A stretch of DNA of 64,000 nucleotides from Neopararhizobium haloflavum (GTDB taxonomy: Bacteria; Pseudomonadota; Alphaproteobacteria; Rhizobiales; Rhizobiaceae): the NCBI RefSeq assembly GCF_002750855.1, contig NZ_NWUC01000001.1, positions 62,001 to 126,000 on the forward strand, given 5' to 3'. Each line of letters opens with the position of its first letter. Within the stretch, counting starts at the first letter, position 1. The notes below the pieces were generated by a model. That model was not told the DNA's origin, did not search any database, and saw nothing but the letters and a program-made list of their open reading frames with translations. The position numbers and the translations under genes are program-made. Below are positions 8,283 to 17,715 of the stretch, one piece after another.

Positions 8283-9365
8283 TCACCTGCTGACGGTCTT
8301 GGCTTCGGACTTCGAATAGACCTGGTGGATCAGTTCCGCCACGGCCTTGTAGAACTCCGTGGGAATCACACTATCCACGGAGACTTGCGCAAAAATGGAG
8401 CGCGCGAGCGGCGGTTCCTCAAAAATCGGAATCTGGTTGTCCTCGGCGATCTCGCGGATCTTGAGCGCGATGAGATCCTGGCCCTTGGCAACGACAAGCG
8501 GCGCGCCGCCTTCGTCGCGAACATAGCGCAGCGCCACCGCGTAGTGCGTCGGGTTGGTGATGACCAGCGTCGCGCGTGGCACCGCGGCGATCATGCGTTT
8601 GCGGGCCCGGTCACGGGCAAGCGAGCGCTGGCGCGACTTGACGATCGGATCGCCCTCGCTCTGCTTGTACTCGTCCTTGAGCTCCTGGCGGCTCATGCGC
8701 AATTCGTTGTGCCAATGGAAGCGTGTCCACAGGATGTCGACCACGGCGATGACGGCGGTCGCCAGCAACACAATCACCAGGATCTTGCCCACCGTCGAGG
8801 ACATCAGGGACAGGATCGCGGAGGGATCGACGAACATGGCCTGCAGCCATGAGAAGAAGTCGTCGATCATGGCAAATGCGATGATCGCGGACACGACCAC
8901 GATCTTGAACACCGACTTGGCGAATTCCACCATGCCCTGGGCGCTGTAGATGCGGCCGAGCCCCTTGCCGAGCGACACCCGCGAGAGCTTGGGCTGAACA
9001 CGATCGAGCACCGGGCGGGGCACGTTCTGCAGGATGGAGGCCGCTATGCCGAAGGCCATCATCAGCGCGAATGCGGGCAGCAGCACGGCACTCGTCTCGA
9101 AGAAGAGGTGATGAAAAAGATAAACCGCGTCCTGCCCGGTGGTCAGGCGCAATTCCTCGGGCTTTTCGAATATGTCGACCAGCGATCCCGTCAGGCTCTT
9201 GGCGCCCATCGGCAGGAAGAAGACGAAGAAGACCAGGATGGCCAGCGCCGAGGCGAAGATCGGCACCTCGCGGGAGAAGGGGATGTTGCCCTTCTCCATC
9301 GCATCGCGCAGCTTCTTTTCGGTCGGCTGCTCGGTTTTGCTGTCCTTGTCCTGCTCTTCCGACAT
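8283..9365 (-). CDS. flhB: FlhB flagellar export-gate switch protein
   Basis: FlhB is an inner-membrane component of the type III export apparatus that switches substrate specificity from rod/hook to filament. The 360 residues show a charged N-terminus ([17 protein letters not shown]), four membrane segments, and a cytoplasmic domain with the self-cleavage site Asn271-Pro-Thr-His ([14 protein letters not shown]), intact. The C-terminal part ([20 protein letters not shown]) is typical. It is transcribed after fliG with a 60-base gap. Confidence 0.97.
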   Translation of the reverse strand: MSEEQDKDSKTEQPTEKKLRDAMEKGNIPFSREVPIFASALAILVFFVFFLPMGAKSLTGSLVDIFEKPEELRLTTGQDAVYLFHHLFFETSAVLLPAFALMMAFGIAASILQNVPRPVLDRVQPKLSRVSLGKGLGRIYSAQGMVEFAKSVFKIVVVSAIIAFAMIDDFFSWLQAMFVDPSAILSLMSSTVGKILVIVLLATAVIAVVDILWTRFHWHNELRMSRQELKDEYKQSEGDPIVKSRQRSLARDRARKRMIAAVPRATLVITNPTHYAVALRYVRDEGGAPLVVAKGQDLIALKIREIAEDNQIPIFEEPPLARSIFAQVSVDSVIPTEFYKAVAELIHQVYSKSEAKTVSR

Positions 9366-9425
9366 CCGGCCGCCATCCCTTCGATGTTTCGACGATCAAA
9401 GGGCCGCCGTGCCGGCCATCCGGCT

Positions 9426-10457
9426 TCAGGCCGCTTCGAGAGTCTCGCGCCGTTCCTTGAGAACGATTCGATCGGCTGCCGCAAGGCGGATCGCTTCCTG
9501 CGTGATCGAGCGTCTTGCGATCTCGCTGTCGCGGGCAGAGCCGCCAGCGGCGGACAAATCCGTCTCGATCATCCGGCGCTGCCTTGCGCCGATCGAAGAC
9601 AGCACACATTCGCGCATGTCCGACCCGACGCCGCGCAGCGAAGCCGTGATGATGTCGTTGGAGATGTCGTCGAACAGCGTGACACGGCTTGCAGCGGGCA
9701 TCTCCAGAATGTCCTCGAACAGGAAGATCTTCGGGCGCACCCGCTCGACATCCTTGGACGAGATTGAATTGAGCGCACCGAGCAGCGCGTCGACCTGCGG
9801 TTTGGCGAGCTCGTTCATCATGTCGGCCACCTTGTTGGTGCCTGCGGAGTTCTTTTCCGCTTCGAGCGATTCCACCAGATCGACCACGCGCTTGTGGATG
9901 ATCTCCGCGATCTTAGGATTGACCTGCTTCATGTTGACGGTTCGATGAACGATGTCGGCGCGCTTGGCTTCGGGAAGCTGGAACAGCGTCTTGGCGGCGA
10001 AGGCCGGCGGCAGCATGGAGACGATATAGGCGACGGTCTGCGGATGCTCGCTTGCCAGAAAGTTGCCGATGATTTCGGGTTCGGCGGATTGCAGCCGGTC
10101 CCAGACGGAAGCTTCATAGGCCTGGAAGGGCGTGCGGCGTCCAAGCAGGCCGTCGACCTCGTCCGGCGGAAGACCTTCTTCCAGGATGCCTTCCATGGCC
10201 TTGGCATTGTCCATCAGGCCGGCGCCTTCGGTGAAAAGGTCCTCGAATTCGTTGACCAGCACTTCCAACTCGTCGGCCGGCACCGAACGCAGTGTCTGGG
10301 CATTGGCGATGATCAGCTGAAGCTCCGACGAGGCGAAGTATTTCAGGAGCTTGCCGGCGATCGGCTTGCCCATGGCGATGAGAATGGCTGCCGCCTTCTG
10401 TGCCTTGTTCAATTGTGTGGTCGTTGCCGCCTGGCCGTACTCGCCGATCGCTTCCAT
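9426..10457 (-). CDS. fliG: FliG flagellar motor switch protein
   Basis: FliG is the C-ring protein on which the MotA/MotB stator acts to produce torque. The 343 residues contain the FliF-binding N-domain (NKAQKAAAILIAMGKPIAGK), the middle ARM-like domain (ASEHPQTVAYIVSMLPP), and the C-terminal torque domain with charged residues (PKIFLFEDI, then RGVGSDMRECVLSSIGARQR). Start ATG 10457 follows the fliN stop by 11 bases. Length is standard. Confidence 0.97.
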   Translation of the reverse strand: MEAIGEYGQAATTTQLNKAQKAAAILIAMGKPIAGKLLKYFASSELQLIIANAQTLRSVPADELEVLVNEFEDLFTEGAGLMDNAKAMEGILEEGLPPDEVDGLLGRRTPFQAYEASVWDRLQSAEPEIIGNFLASEHPQTVAYIVSMLPPAFAAKTLFQLPEAKRADIVHRTVNMKQVNPKIAEIIHKRVVDLVESLEAEKNSAGTNKVADMMNELAKPQVDALLGALNSISSKDVERVRPKIFLFEDILEMPAASRVTLFDDISNDIITASLRGVGSDMRECVLSSIGARQRRMIETDLSAAGGSARDSEIARRSITQEAIRLAAADRIVLKERRETLEAA

Positions 10458-10468
10458 ACCCGCTAACC

Positions 10469-10942
10469 TTATTTCCTGACGTCGCCCATGACCTCGATCA
10501 GCTTGACGCCGAACCGGGTATCTTCCTCGCCGAGAACGGTGATCTCACCGCGACCGAACAGACGGCCGTTGACCATGATGTCCACCGGCTCGCCGATCTT
10601 GCGGTCGAGCCCGATCAACGAACCTTCGGTGAGGTTCATCAATCCCGATACCGGCAGGCGGCTCGTGCCGAGCACGATCTGCATGTCGATCGGAATGTCC
10701 ATGATGAGATCGAGGTTGGGTGCGCCGGTGCTGGTGGGGCCTGCCTTCGTCTCGGGGATATGCGCGTCGATATCGTCGGCGGCATCGTCCTTGTCGCTGA
10801 GGACGAGGGCGGATGGAGCGTCCTCGAAATCGGCGCCGAAATCGCCAACCGCGGGATCGCCGTCCGCTTCGAAGGCTGCCAACGGGTCGTCTGCCGCCGT
10901 ATCATCGGTATCGAGCTTGGCCTTGTTCGGGTTCGCACCCAT
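10469..10942 (-). CDS. fliN: FliN flagellar motor switch protein
   Basis: 157 residues. The first ~75 are acidic and low-complexity ([18 protein letters not shown]), as in the extended rhizobial FliN; the C-terminal ~80 form the SpoA domain ([59 protein letters not shown]). FliN makes up the bottom of the C ring and binds CheY and export factors. It lies between fliM and fliG in one transcript. Confidence 0.96.
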   Translation of the reverse strand: MGANPNKAKLDTDDTAADDPLAAFEADGDPAVGDFGADFEDAPSALVLSDKDDAADDIDAHIPETKAGPTSTGAPNLDLIMDIPIDMQIVLGTSRLPVSGLMNLTEGSLIGLDRKIGEPVDIMVNGRLFGRGEITVLGEEDTRFGVKLIEVMGDVRK

Positions 10943-11004
10943 TGCGTCTTCCCCTTATTTCGACATTTCCTGGGCCGGGTCGCCGCCCGGCAGGGTTCGG
11001 GTCG

Positions 11005-11925
11005 TCAGCCGGTCAGCTGGCGGATGAAGTCTTCTTCGCTGCCGTAGCGATCCTGCAGACGCAGCATGTAGCGATTGCCGGCCTTTCCGAACTCGCACCA
11101 GTAGAGGTCCTTGCCATTCGCCTTGAGCAGCACGCGCACATCCTTCTCGTCGGCAAAGGGCAGGACGTCACCCGGTTGCAGGCGGGAGGCAGCCGACAGC
11201 GTGACCGGCGCGAGCGCCACGTTGGCCTGCATCGTGACATGCGACATGTGCACCTTGTGGGTCAGCTGCTCGACCCATTTCGGGGCCCGCTGCGACGTAC
11301 CCTCGGGCGCGCCCGGCTTTTGGATCACCGTCTTGAGGAGCATGTCCTGAGGCAAGACGGCTTGCAGCGCATAGGTCCTGCCGTCGAGTTCGACGAGAAG
11401 GCGGAGCGTTGCGGCGTACGCATCTTCGCGGGCATCCGACTCGCGCTTCAGCGGGCCGTCGAAGGCGAAGCCGCATTCATGCCCCGTCGCGCCGACCGTC
11501 GTACCCAGCGCCGAGGCAAAGGCCTCGAACAGAACGAAGGCCACGTCGCGCTCAATATCGGAAAGCGGCCGCGCGGCCGATTTCGCTGCGCCTGTCCCGC
11601 CGAGCAGGCGTTCGGTCGCGGCGATCACGAGGCCGCCGTCGCAGGCGAGCACCACATCGTCGGACCACTCCGTCAGCGTCGTTTCACACAACGCGGATTT
11701 GCCATCGAATGGTGCCGCCATCTCGGCGCGCGTTCCCTCGGTTGCACCGGCGAGGCTGCAGTCGAGCTTGATGGCGGTCGCCTGGAAAATCTTCTGCGTC
11801 AACGGCGCGCAGATGGCTTCGCCGATGGCGGTCACGATGCCGGCGATCGTCTTGCGATCACCCAGCTGGCCGGTCATGCGCGCGAGTAAACGGGCGTCGA
11901 TGCGGGGTTGCACTGCGCTCGTCAT
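11005..11925 (-). CDS. fliM: FliM flagellar motor switch protein
   Basis: FliM is the C-ring protein that receives phospho-CheY and links FliG to FliN. The 306-residue protein is divergent, as in rhizobia. A CheC-like middle domain (GGLVIAATERLLGGTGAAKS) is followed by a C-terminal SpoA-like domain (ALAPVTLSAASRLQPGDVLP, VRVLLKANGKDLYWCEFGKA). Its ATG shares one base with the motA TGA, so translation is coupled. The classical N-terminal CheY-binding peptide is not obvious. The call rests on position between motA and fliN plus the SpoA segment. Confidence 0.92.
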   Translation of the reverse strand: MTSAVQPRIDARLLARMTGQLGDRKTIAGIVTAIGEAICAPLTQKIFQATAIKLDCSLAGATEGTRAEMAAPFDGKSALCETTLTEWSDDVVLACDGGLVIAATERLLGGTGAAKSAARPLSDIERDVAFVLFEAFASALGTTVGATGHECGFAFDGPLKRESDAREDAYAATLRLLVELDGRTYALQAVLPQDMLLKTVIQKPGAPEGTSQRAPKWVEQLTHKVHMSHVTMQANVALAPVTLSAASRLQPGDVLPFADEKDVRVLLKANGKDLYWCEFGKAGNRYMLRLQDRYGSEEDFIRQLTG

Positions 11926-12797
11926 CAGGCCGCTCTAGCCTCGCCGCCGGGGTTCATCATCTCCTGCTCGACCGCATCGATCGAAGGCCGTTCATAGGCG
12001 GAGATCGTCTTGCGGCCGTGCTCGAGCGCGACCTGCGGCACCGAGCCGTTCATGTAGGCGAGCAAGGTCTGCTTGACGATGACGTAGAGGCGGTTCTGCT
12101 TCTCGCGCACGATCTTGATGTTGGTGGCAAGCGGCCCGAGCACGGAATAGGACAGGAAGATACCCAGGAAGGTGCCGACGAGGGCAGCGCCGATGAGGCC
12201 GCCCAGGATTTCCGGCGACTGGTCGATCGCGCCCATTGCCTTGATGACGCCGAGCACGGCGGCAATGATGCCGATCGCCGGGCAGGCGTCCGAAACGGTC
12301 GACATCGCGTGATACGGCTTCATCTTGTCGCGCGTGATCGTATGGATTTCCTCGTCCATAAGCGCCTCGATCTCGTGGGAGCGGGCATTGCCGATGATGA
12401 TGAGGCGGACGTAGTCGCAGATGAACGCAGTGAGCTCACGGTTCTTGAGGACCGTCGGCGCGGCCTGGAACAGCTCAGACTCGTCGGGATTGTCGATGTG
12501 GCTCTCGATTTCGTTGCGGGACTTGGCGCGCAGGTCGCGCATCAGCGTGTAGAGCACCCCGAGCGTGTCGAGATATTCGCGCTGTTTGGGCACCTTGTGC
12601 TTGAAGGCCTCCATCATCGCCTTTCCGGTATCCTTGATGGTCTTCAAGGGGTTGGCCATGATGAAGCTGCCGAGCGCGGCGCCGCCGATGATGACCAGCT
12701 CGAATGGCTGCATGAGCACGTCGAGATGCCCGCCCATCGCCATGAAGCCGCCGAGGATGGAGCCGAAAGTCAGAACCAGGCCGATGATGATGTTCAT
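11925..12797 (-). CDS. motA: MotA proton-driven stator subunit
   Basis: MotA forms the proton channel with MotB and pushes on FliG. From ATG 12797 it has 290 residues and starts [17 protein letters not shown] (membrane segment 1), with the other membrane helices around 30-50, 170-195 and 200-225 and a charged cytoplasmic loop with [17 protein letters not shown] longer in-frame start at 12926 is rejected because it would run through the promoter box at 12830-12852. It is the first gene of the minus-strand motA-fliM-fliN-fliG-flhB operon. Confidence 0.96.
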   Translation of the reverse strand: MNIIIGLVLTFGSILGGFMAMGGHLDVLMQPFELVIIGGAALGSFIMANPLKTIKDTGKAMMEAFKHKVPKQREYLDTLGVLYTLMRDLRAKSRNEIESHIDNPDESELFQAAPTVLKNRELTAFICDYVRLIIIGNARSHEIEALMDEEIHTITRDKMKPYHAMSTVSDACPAIGIIAAVLGVIKAMGAIDQSPEILGGLIGAALVGTFLGIFLSYSVLGPLATNIKIVREKQNRLYVIVKQTLLAYMNGSVPQVALEHGRKTISAYERPSIDAVEQEMMNPGGEARAA

Positions 12798-12829
12798 GTG
12801 AATTCCCGCGTGTCGCCTTAGCCTGTCCT

Positions 12830-12852
12830 GCCTAGACGGCGTGGCTTGCGTG
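12830..12852 (-). promoter_or_regulatory. Flagellar promoter box upstream of motA
   Basis: On the minus strand: CACGCAAG (12852-12845), 9 bases, CTAGGC (12835-12830). It matches the other six boxes except one base in the first element. It ends 32 bases before the motA ATG and lies about 45 bases from the oppositely oriented box at 12897-12919, giving a divergent promoter pair. Confidence 0.65.
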
Positions 12853-12896
12853 AAGCTGGCTGATGCGCCGTGCGCGCGCTTTCGCCGAACAAGCTT

Positions 12897-12919
12897 CGCG
12901 CAAGCAACTCCCGCTACCT
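12897..12919 (+). promoter_or_regulatory. Flagellar promoter box upstream of the DUF1217-flgF-fliI operon
   Basis: CGCGCAAG (12897-12904), 9 bases, CTACCT (12914-12919). It has the same architecture as the other boxes with a weaker second element. It places transcription downstream of the ATG at 12863 and supports GTG 12989 as the start of the following gene. Confidence 0.65.
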
Positions 12920-12988
12920 TCGCCAATCATGATGCGGCATGGCGCGTGCCTTAACGCATCGAGCTCCAACGGATCGGCGGTGCCTGGC

Positions 12989-13771
12989 GTGACGACCACC
13001 TATACAAGCTACAAGCTGCTTGCGGCGGATATGCCTCGCTCAATCGAGCGTGTCGCGGCGGAACCGATGGTGGCGCGCGAGACGCAGTATTTTCGCGACA
13101 CGATCGAAACGGTGAAGTCGGTCGATGACTTCATGTCCGACAACCGGCTCTACAATTACGTTTTGAAGGCGCACGGGCTGGAAGACATGGCCTATGCAAA
13201 GGCCTTCATCCGCAAGGTTTTGACGGAAGGCGTGTCCAATGAGGAAAGCTTCGCCAACAAGCTGACCGACAGTCGTTACAGGGATCTGGCCCGCGCTTTC
13301 GATTTCGAGGCGCTGGGCGCGGCGGCAACGGGCACGGAGGCCGCGCGGCTCGGCACAGTCTCCAAATACATGCGCCAGACGCTGGAGCAGAATGCGGGCG
13401 AGGAAAACGCAGGTGTGCGGCTTGCGCTTTACTTCGAGCGGATGGCACCGGGTCTCGACAACATGTACGAGATCCTCGCCGACGATGCGCTGGCGGAAGT
13501 GGTGCGCACGACGCTTGGACTGCCGCCGGAGGTCGCCGCGAGCGACATCGACAAGCAGGTCCAGCTCTTCGAGAAGCAGTTCTCACTCGACGACTTCAAG
13601 GATACGGAGAAACTCTCCCGGTTCCTCGATCGATTCACCACCATGTGGGAGGTCGCGAACCCGAGCGCGGGCAGCTTCGACGCGAGCTCGCTCATCGGTC
13701 AGCAGACAAGCTTCGGCATCTCGCCCGATCTCATGCTCTCGCTCAACACTCTGAAACTGGGAGGCCGGTAA
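12989..13771 (+). CDS. DUF1217-family flagellar-locus protein
   Basis: 260 residues from GTG 12989 (TTTYTSYKLLAADMPRSIER). The sequence, including VKSVDDFMSDNRLYNYVLKA and GLEDMAYAKAFIRKVLTEG, fits the DUF1217 family of alphaproteobacterial flagellar clusters; the equivalent slot in S. meliloti (next to motA and flgF) holds such a gene. It is helical, with no signal peptide or membrane span. A rod or basal-body role is inferred from position. The longer ORF from 12863 begins upstream of the promoter box. flgF follows after one base. Confidence 0.85.
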   Translation: MTTTYTSYKLLAADMPRSIERVAAEPMVARETQYFRDTIETVKSVDDFMSDNRLYNYVLKAHGLEDMAYAKAFIRKVLTEGVSNEESFANKLTDSRYRDLARAFDFEALGAAATGTEAARLGTVSKYMRQTLEQNAGEENAGVRLALYFERMAPGLDNMYEILADDALAEVVRTTLGLPPEVAASDIDKQVQLFEKQFSLDDFKDTEKLSRFLDRFTTMWEVANPSAGSFDASSLIGQQTSFGISPDLMLSLNTLKLGGR

Positions 13772-13772
13772 T

Positions 13773-14498
13773 TTGGATACCGCGCTCTATGTCGGGCTGT
13801 CTGCCCAGATCGCGCTCGAAAAGCGGCTGACCACGCTCGCGGACAATGTCGCCAATGCGAACACTGTCGGCTTTCGCTCCACGGAGGTGAAATTCGAGTC
13901 GCTCGTTGATCGGCGGCGGCCCGCCGACGTCGATTTCGTCTCGTCTGGCAGCAATTATCTCTCGACCGAAAACGGCGGCTTGAACCAGACCGGCAATTCG
14001 CTGGATTTCGCCGTGCGGGGCGAGGGGTGGTTCGCTATCGACACACCGGCTGGTCAGGCTTTGACGCGGGATGGCCGGTTCACCATGACGCAGGAAGGCG
14101 CGCTCGTTACGCTCAACGGATACCCGGTTCTCGATGCCGGCGGTGCGCCGATCCAGCTTGATCCACTGGCCGGTCCGCCGGAAGCTGGCAACGACGGCAC
14201 TTTGCTGCAGAACGGCGCACAGGTGAGCGCTCTGGGCCTCTTCGCCTTCGACCCCAATTCGAACTACCGTCGCTTCGAGAACAGCGCCATCATTCCCGAT
14301 GGTGAAGCCGAGCCGATCGTCGACCGCTTCGATGCGGGCGTCGTGCAGGGCTATGTCGAACAATCCAACGTCAACCCGGTGGCCGAGATGACGCGTCTGA
14401 TCATGGTGACGCGCGCGTTCGAGAACGCGTCCGCCTTGATGCGCGCTTCGGAATCAACCACCGAGGAAGCCATCCGAACGCTGGGCGGGCGCACATGA
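13773..14498 (+). CDS. flgF: FlgF proximal-rod protein
   Basis: FlgF is part of the proximal rod, exported by the flagellar type III system. The 241 residues start at TTG 13773, directly after the previous stop. The N-terminal rod/hook motif is clear (LTTLADNVANANTVGFRSTE), with the central rod domain (VRGEGWFAIDTPAGQALTRD) and the C-terminal coiled motif (EQSNVNPVAEMTRLIMVTRA). TTG is the only start that retains the complete N-terminal helix. Confidence 0.94.
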   Translation: MDTALYVGLSAQIALEKRLTTLADNVANANTVGFRSTEVKFESLVDRRRPADVDFVSSGSNYLSTENGGLNQTGNSLDFAVRGEGWFAIDTPAGQALTRDGRFTMTQEGALVTLNGYPVLDAGGAPIQLDPLAGPPEAGNDGTLLQNGAQVSALGLFAFDPNSNYRRFENSAIIPDGEAEPIVDRFDAGVVQGYVEQSNVNPVAEMTRLIMVTRAFENASALMRASESTTEEAIRTLGGRT

Positions 14499-14513
14499 TG
14501 ATGGAGGCCGGCC

Positions 14514-15932
14514 TTGTCCGGTGAGGCGGCCACGGGGGCGTCGACCTCGCCGCATCTCAGCAAACTCGCCGCTGCCGCGCGCAGGTTTGCCGGGCCGGAC
14601 CATGCGGTTCGCCATGGCGGGCGGGTGAGCGCGATCACCACCGGGCACTATGCCGTCACCGGCCTATCGCGCCACGTCCACCTTGGCGATTTCGTCGTTC
14701 ATGAAAGCCGCACCGGCGCGCATCTCGGCGAGGTCGTGAAAGTCGAACCCGAAGCGGTCATCGTCTGCCCGATCGAATCGGGCGCGGCGATCGGCATATC
14801 CGACCGGGTCTTTCGGCGCGGGGCATTTCGAATCGCGCCGGATGCATCCTGGTGCGGCCGGACGATCAATGCCATGGCCGTGCCGATCGATGGCAAGGGG
14901 CCGCTGACGAACGGCAACGAACGGCGGTCAGTGATGGCGGCGCCGCCGCCCTCCATGGGGCGCAAACGCATCGACACGGCGCTGCGCACCGGCGTGCGCG
15001 CCATCGATATCTTTTCGCCGCTCTGCTACGGCCAGCGCCTCGGCATCTTCGCCGGATCCGGGGTCGGCAAGTCGACGCTTCTGTCCATGCTTGCGCAAGG
15101 GGACGGGTTCGACAAGGTGGTGATCGCCCTTGTGGGTGAGCGGGGGCGGGAAGTCCGCGAGTTCATCGAGGATACACTCGGCTCCGACATGGCGAAGACC
15201 GTGGCGGTGGTCGCGACGGGCGACGAATCGCCGATGCTGCGCCGTCTGGCGCCGCTGACCGCGATGGCGGTCGCCGAACATTTCCGCGATGCCGGCGAGC
15301 GCGTGCTGATGATCGTCGACAGCGTCACGCGATTTGCCCACGCGGTGCGCGAGGTCGGCGTTGCGGCCGGCGAGCCGCCGGTCGCGCGTGGCTATCCTGC
15401 GTCGGTGTTCACCGAATTGCCGAAGCTCCTGGAACGCGCCGGACCCGGCGGCGAGGATGCAGGCTCCATAACAGCCATCGTCTCGATCCTCGTTGATGGC
15501 GACAACCACAACGACCCCGTTGCCGATGCAACGCGCGGAATCCTCGACGGTCACATCGTGTTGAGCCGCACGCTTGCCGAGGAAGGGCGCTATCCGCCGA
15601 TCGACCCGATGGCATCGATCTCGCGGCTGGCGCGCAAGGCCTGGGCTGGCGACGAGGAAAAGCTCGTCTCGCGGCTACGCGCGCTGATCCATCGTTTCGA
15701 GGAGACGAAGGATCTGCGGCTCATCGGCGGCTACAAGCCGGGCCTCGATGCGGAGATGGACATGGCCGTCAAGCAGGTGCCGGTGATCTACGAAGTGCTG
15801 CGCCAGATGCCGGATGCGCCGCTGGCCGCCGACGCGTTCGATGATCTGGCCCGAGAGATGAAAAAGGCCGCCGGCATTGGCGGCAATACTGGCGCGCCGG
15901 GTGAAGCGCAGCAGCCGAAAGCAAAACGATGA
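14514..15932 (+). CDS. fliI: FliI flagellar export ATPase
   Basis: FliI is the ATPase of the flagellar type III export machine, related to F1-beta. The 472 residues contain a beta-barrel N-domain, Walker A GSGVGKST (181-188), Walker B LMIVDSVTRF, and the family motif (FTELPKLLERAGPG). Start TTG 14514 has GGAG at 14503-14506 with a good spacer; the three nearby ATGs (14495-14503) are out of frame. Cognate FliH and FliJ candidates are at 26617 and 40863. Confidence 0.97.
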   Translation: MSGEAATGASTSPHLSKLAAAARRFAGPDHAVRHGGRVSAITTGHYAVTGLSRHVHLGDFVVHESRTGAHLGEVVKVEPEAVIVCPIESGAAIGISDRVFRRGAFRIAPDASWCGRTINAMAVPIDGKGPLTNGNERRSVMAAPPPSMGRKRIDTALRTGVRAIDIFSPLCYGQRLGIFAGSGVGKSTLLSMLAQGDGFDKVVIALVGERGREVREFIEDTLGSDMAKTVAVVATGDESPMLRRLAPLTAMAVAEHFRDAGERVLMIVDSVTRFAHAVREVGVAAGEPPVARGYPASVFTELPKLLERAGPGGEDAGSITAIVSILVDGDNHNDPVADATRGILDGHIVLSRTLAEEGRYPPIDPMASISRLARKAWAGDEEKLVSRLRALIHRFEETKDLRLIGGYKPGLDAEMDMAVKQVPVIYEVLRQMPDAPLAADAFDDLAREMKKAAGIGGNTGAPGEAQQPKAKR

Positions 15933-16471
15933 AGCCAACACATCCGCATCCTCCGCTGCCACCGAAAACGCCCTGGTATCGCCGGCTGATGACGTCCGAC
16001 CGGGTCATCATGGCCGGGGGGGTGTCACTTGCAGCATTCGCCGCGTTCTTTCCCTGGTACGTCTTTCTGCATCAGGAGGAATTCGGGCCGAAGCCGATGG
16101 TCTATTCACGCAGCGAAGGGCTTGCCCAATGGCCCGGCCGCACGCTGCTGGACGCCTCACCGCTGGTCGAAGACAGCCCGGACAGCGAAACGTCGGAAAC
16201 GTTCGATCCGCTGATGACGGCGACCGTTCCCACCCAGGCGGCACCGGCGGAAACGGATGACAGTGCGCTCGATCAGCCCTTTCCTTCCTCGCGCTCGCCA
16301 TTCCGGCTGCTGCATGTGGCAAACGGCCGGGCGCTGATCGAGAACGGCGCCGGCATGTACATTGTCCGAATCGGCTCGGTGCTTCCCGACAACAGCCGCC
16401 TGGCGCGCCTGGAAAAGCGGGAAGGCGAGTGGGTCATCGTCACCTCTGACGGAGACGTGATCGCGCGCTGA
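15929..16471 (+). CDS. Single-pass membrane protein of unknown function between fliI and flgB
   Basis: 180 residues, start overlapping the fliI stop by 4 bases. A short Pro-rich cytoplasmic N-terminus (HPHPPLPPKTPWYRR) precedes one membrane helix (about 27-48, VIMAGGVSLAAFAAFFPWYV), an acidic linker, and a C-terminal beta-rich periplasmic module (FRLLHVANGRALIENGAGMY, IVRIGSVLPDNSRLARLEKR, WVIVTSDGDVI). That module looks like the small beta domains of pilus/secretion assembly proteins of the PilP/GspC type. Genes in this slot are found in rhizobial flagellar clusters. Function unknown; an assembly or anchoring role is inferred. Confidence 0.8.
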   Translation: MKPTHPHPPLPPKTPWYRRLMTSDRVIMAGGVSLAAFAAFFPWYVFLHQEEFGPKPMVYSRSEGLAQWPGRTLLDASPLVEDSPDSETSETFDPLMTATVPTQAAPAETDDSALDQPFPSSRSPFRLLHVANGRALIENGAGMYIVRIGSVLPDNSRLARLEKREGEWVIVTSDGDVIAR

Positions 16472-16499
16472 GGCGCCCCGTCCATCCGCCGACAAGTCC

Positions 16500-16522
16500 C
16501 GCGCAAGATTGGCGGCCTAGGG
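16500..16522 (+). promoter_or_regulatory. Flagellar promoter box upstream of flgB
   Basis: CGCGCAAG (16500-16507), 9 bases, CTAGGG (16517-16522): a perfect match to the consensus of the seven boxes. It ends 25 bases before the flgB ATG at 16548, so the transcript leader is very short. Confidence 0.7.
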
Positions 16523-16547
16523 TCGTCGCAACGAAGCGGAGATGCGT

Positions 16548-16928
16548 ATGGACCCGATTCAATTGTTCGACCTCGCCTCACGGCAGGCGCACTGGCTTTC
16601 AGTGCGCCAGACCGTCGTTGCCGGCAACGTCGCCAATGCGAATACGCCGGGCTATGCGGCAAAGGATGTCGAGCCTTTCGAGAAGGTCCTCGCGACGACC
16701 GGAAACCGGATGGCGGCGACGCATCCGGCCCATTTCGTCGAGGATTCCATGCGCAACTCCGTGCGCTCGGAGCGGGTGGAAGACGGTGTCGATCTGCAGG
16801 TTTCCGGCAACAGCGTCACCGTCGCCGACGAGTTGATCAAGTCCGGCGAGATCCGTCGCCAGTTCGAGATGAATACCGGCCTGGTGCGCTCCTTCCATCG
16901 CATGATGCTGATGACAGTCCAGAGGTGA
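16548..16928 (+). CDS. flgB: FlgB proximal-rod protein
   Basis: FlgB is the rod protein adjacent to the MS ring. The 126 residues show the rod signature [20 protein letters not shown] and a C-terminal helix ending MLMTVQR. ATG 16548 is chosen over 16542 because GGAG at 16538-16541 is then 6 bases upstream. It is the first gene of the flgB-flgC-fliE-flgG-flgA-flgI-motE-flgH-fliL-fliP operon, whose genes mostly overlap or lie within about 25 bases of each other. Confidence 0.96.
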   Translation: MDPIQLFDLASRQAHWLSVRQTVVAGNVANANTPGYAAKDVEPFEKVLATTGNRMAATHPAHFVEDSMRNSVRSERVEDGVDLQVSGNSVTVADELIKSGEIRRQFEMNTGLVRSFHRMMLMTVQR

Positions 16929-16930
16929 TT

Positions 16931-17350
16931 ATGGTCGACCCGCTTATCGCATCCCTCAAGATCGCTGCCTCGGGACTTGATGCCCAATCGACGCGGCTTC
17001 GTGTCGTGTCGGAAAACCTGGCCAACGCGCAGTCGACGGCCGAATTGCCTGGGGGCGATCCCTACCGGCGCAAGATCGTCGGCTTCGCCGCCGAACTGGA
17101 CCGGTTGTCCGGCGCATCCATGGTCAACGTCAACTCGGTCGAGGAAGACACCAGCGACTTCTCGCTGGAATACGACCCCGGAAACAAGGCGGCGGACGAG
17201 AACGGCATGGTCAAGATGCCCAACGTCAACGTGCTGATCGAAATGGCGGACATGCGCGAGGCCAATCGGTCCTACGAGGCCAATCTGCAGACAATCCGCC
17301 AGGCGCGCGAACTCGTCTCCATGACCATCGATCTTCTGAGGACGCAATAA
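16931..17350 (+). CDS. flgC: FlgC proximal-rod protein
   Basis: 139 residues from ATG 16931 ([20 protein letters not shown]). It has the rod motif [19 protein letters not shown] and the C-terminal [24 protein letters not shown] at 16925 would add two residues; ATG 16931 has AGAGG upstream and matches the family N-terminus. FlgC polymerises with FlgB and FlgF in the proximal rod. Confidence 0.96.
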   Translation: MVDPLIASLKIAASGLDAQSTRLRVVSENLANAQSTAELPGGDPYRRKIVGFAAELDRLSGASMVNVNSVEEDTSDFSLEYDPGNKAADENGMVKMPNVNVLIEMADMREANRSYEANLQTIRQARELVSMTIDLLRTQ

Positions 17351-17703
17351 TGGTGACGGGGCCGGTTCAGAACGTTTCCGCTCTTTCCTTCACGCGCCAG
17401 CTGGACGGCGTGCAACAGAGCGCGTCGTCTTCCTCGTCGAACATCACCAACCTGCCTGGGGCGGCCGGCAGCGCTGCCGCCGAGCCGGGGGATTTCCAGA
17501 TGACCCTCGCCAGCATCGCCGGCGACATGGCCGCCAATCTGCGCACGGCGGAACAGGTCTCGCTGCAAGGCATCAATGGCGAAGCGGAGACCCGCGAAGT
17601 GGTCGACGCCGTCATGTCGGCCGAGCAGACACTGCAAACCGCCATCGCCATCCGCGACAAGATCGTCACGGCCTACCTCGAAATCAGTCGTATGCAGATT
17701 TAA
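17350..17703 (+). CDS. fliE: FliE MS-ring/rod junction protein
   Basis: 117 residues. FliE joins the MS ring to the rod and is an early export substrate. After a Ser-rich N-terminus (QQSASSSSSNITNLPG) comes the conserved core (FQMTLASIAGDMAANLRTAE, VVDAVMSAEQTLQTAIAIRD, KIVTAYLEISRMQI). The start shares one base with the flgC stop. Confidence 0.96.
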   Translation: MVTGPVQNVSALSFTRQLDGVQQSASSSSSNITNLPGAAGSAAAEPGDFQMTLASIAGDMAANLRTAEQVSLQGINGEAETREVVDAVMSAEQTLQTAIAIRDKIVTAYLEISRMQI

Positions 17704-17715
17704 GGATCGCGTCTC

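Noticed and set aside
12863-12988. N-terminal extension of the DUF1217 gene from ATG 12863
   Set aside because: The extension contains the promoter box at 12897-12919 and does not resemble the family N-terminus.
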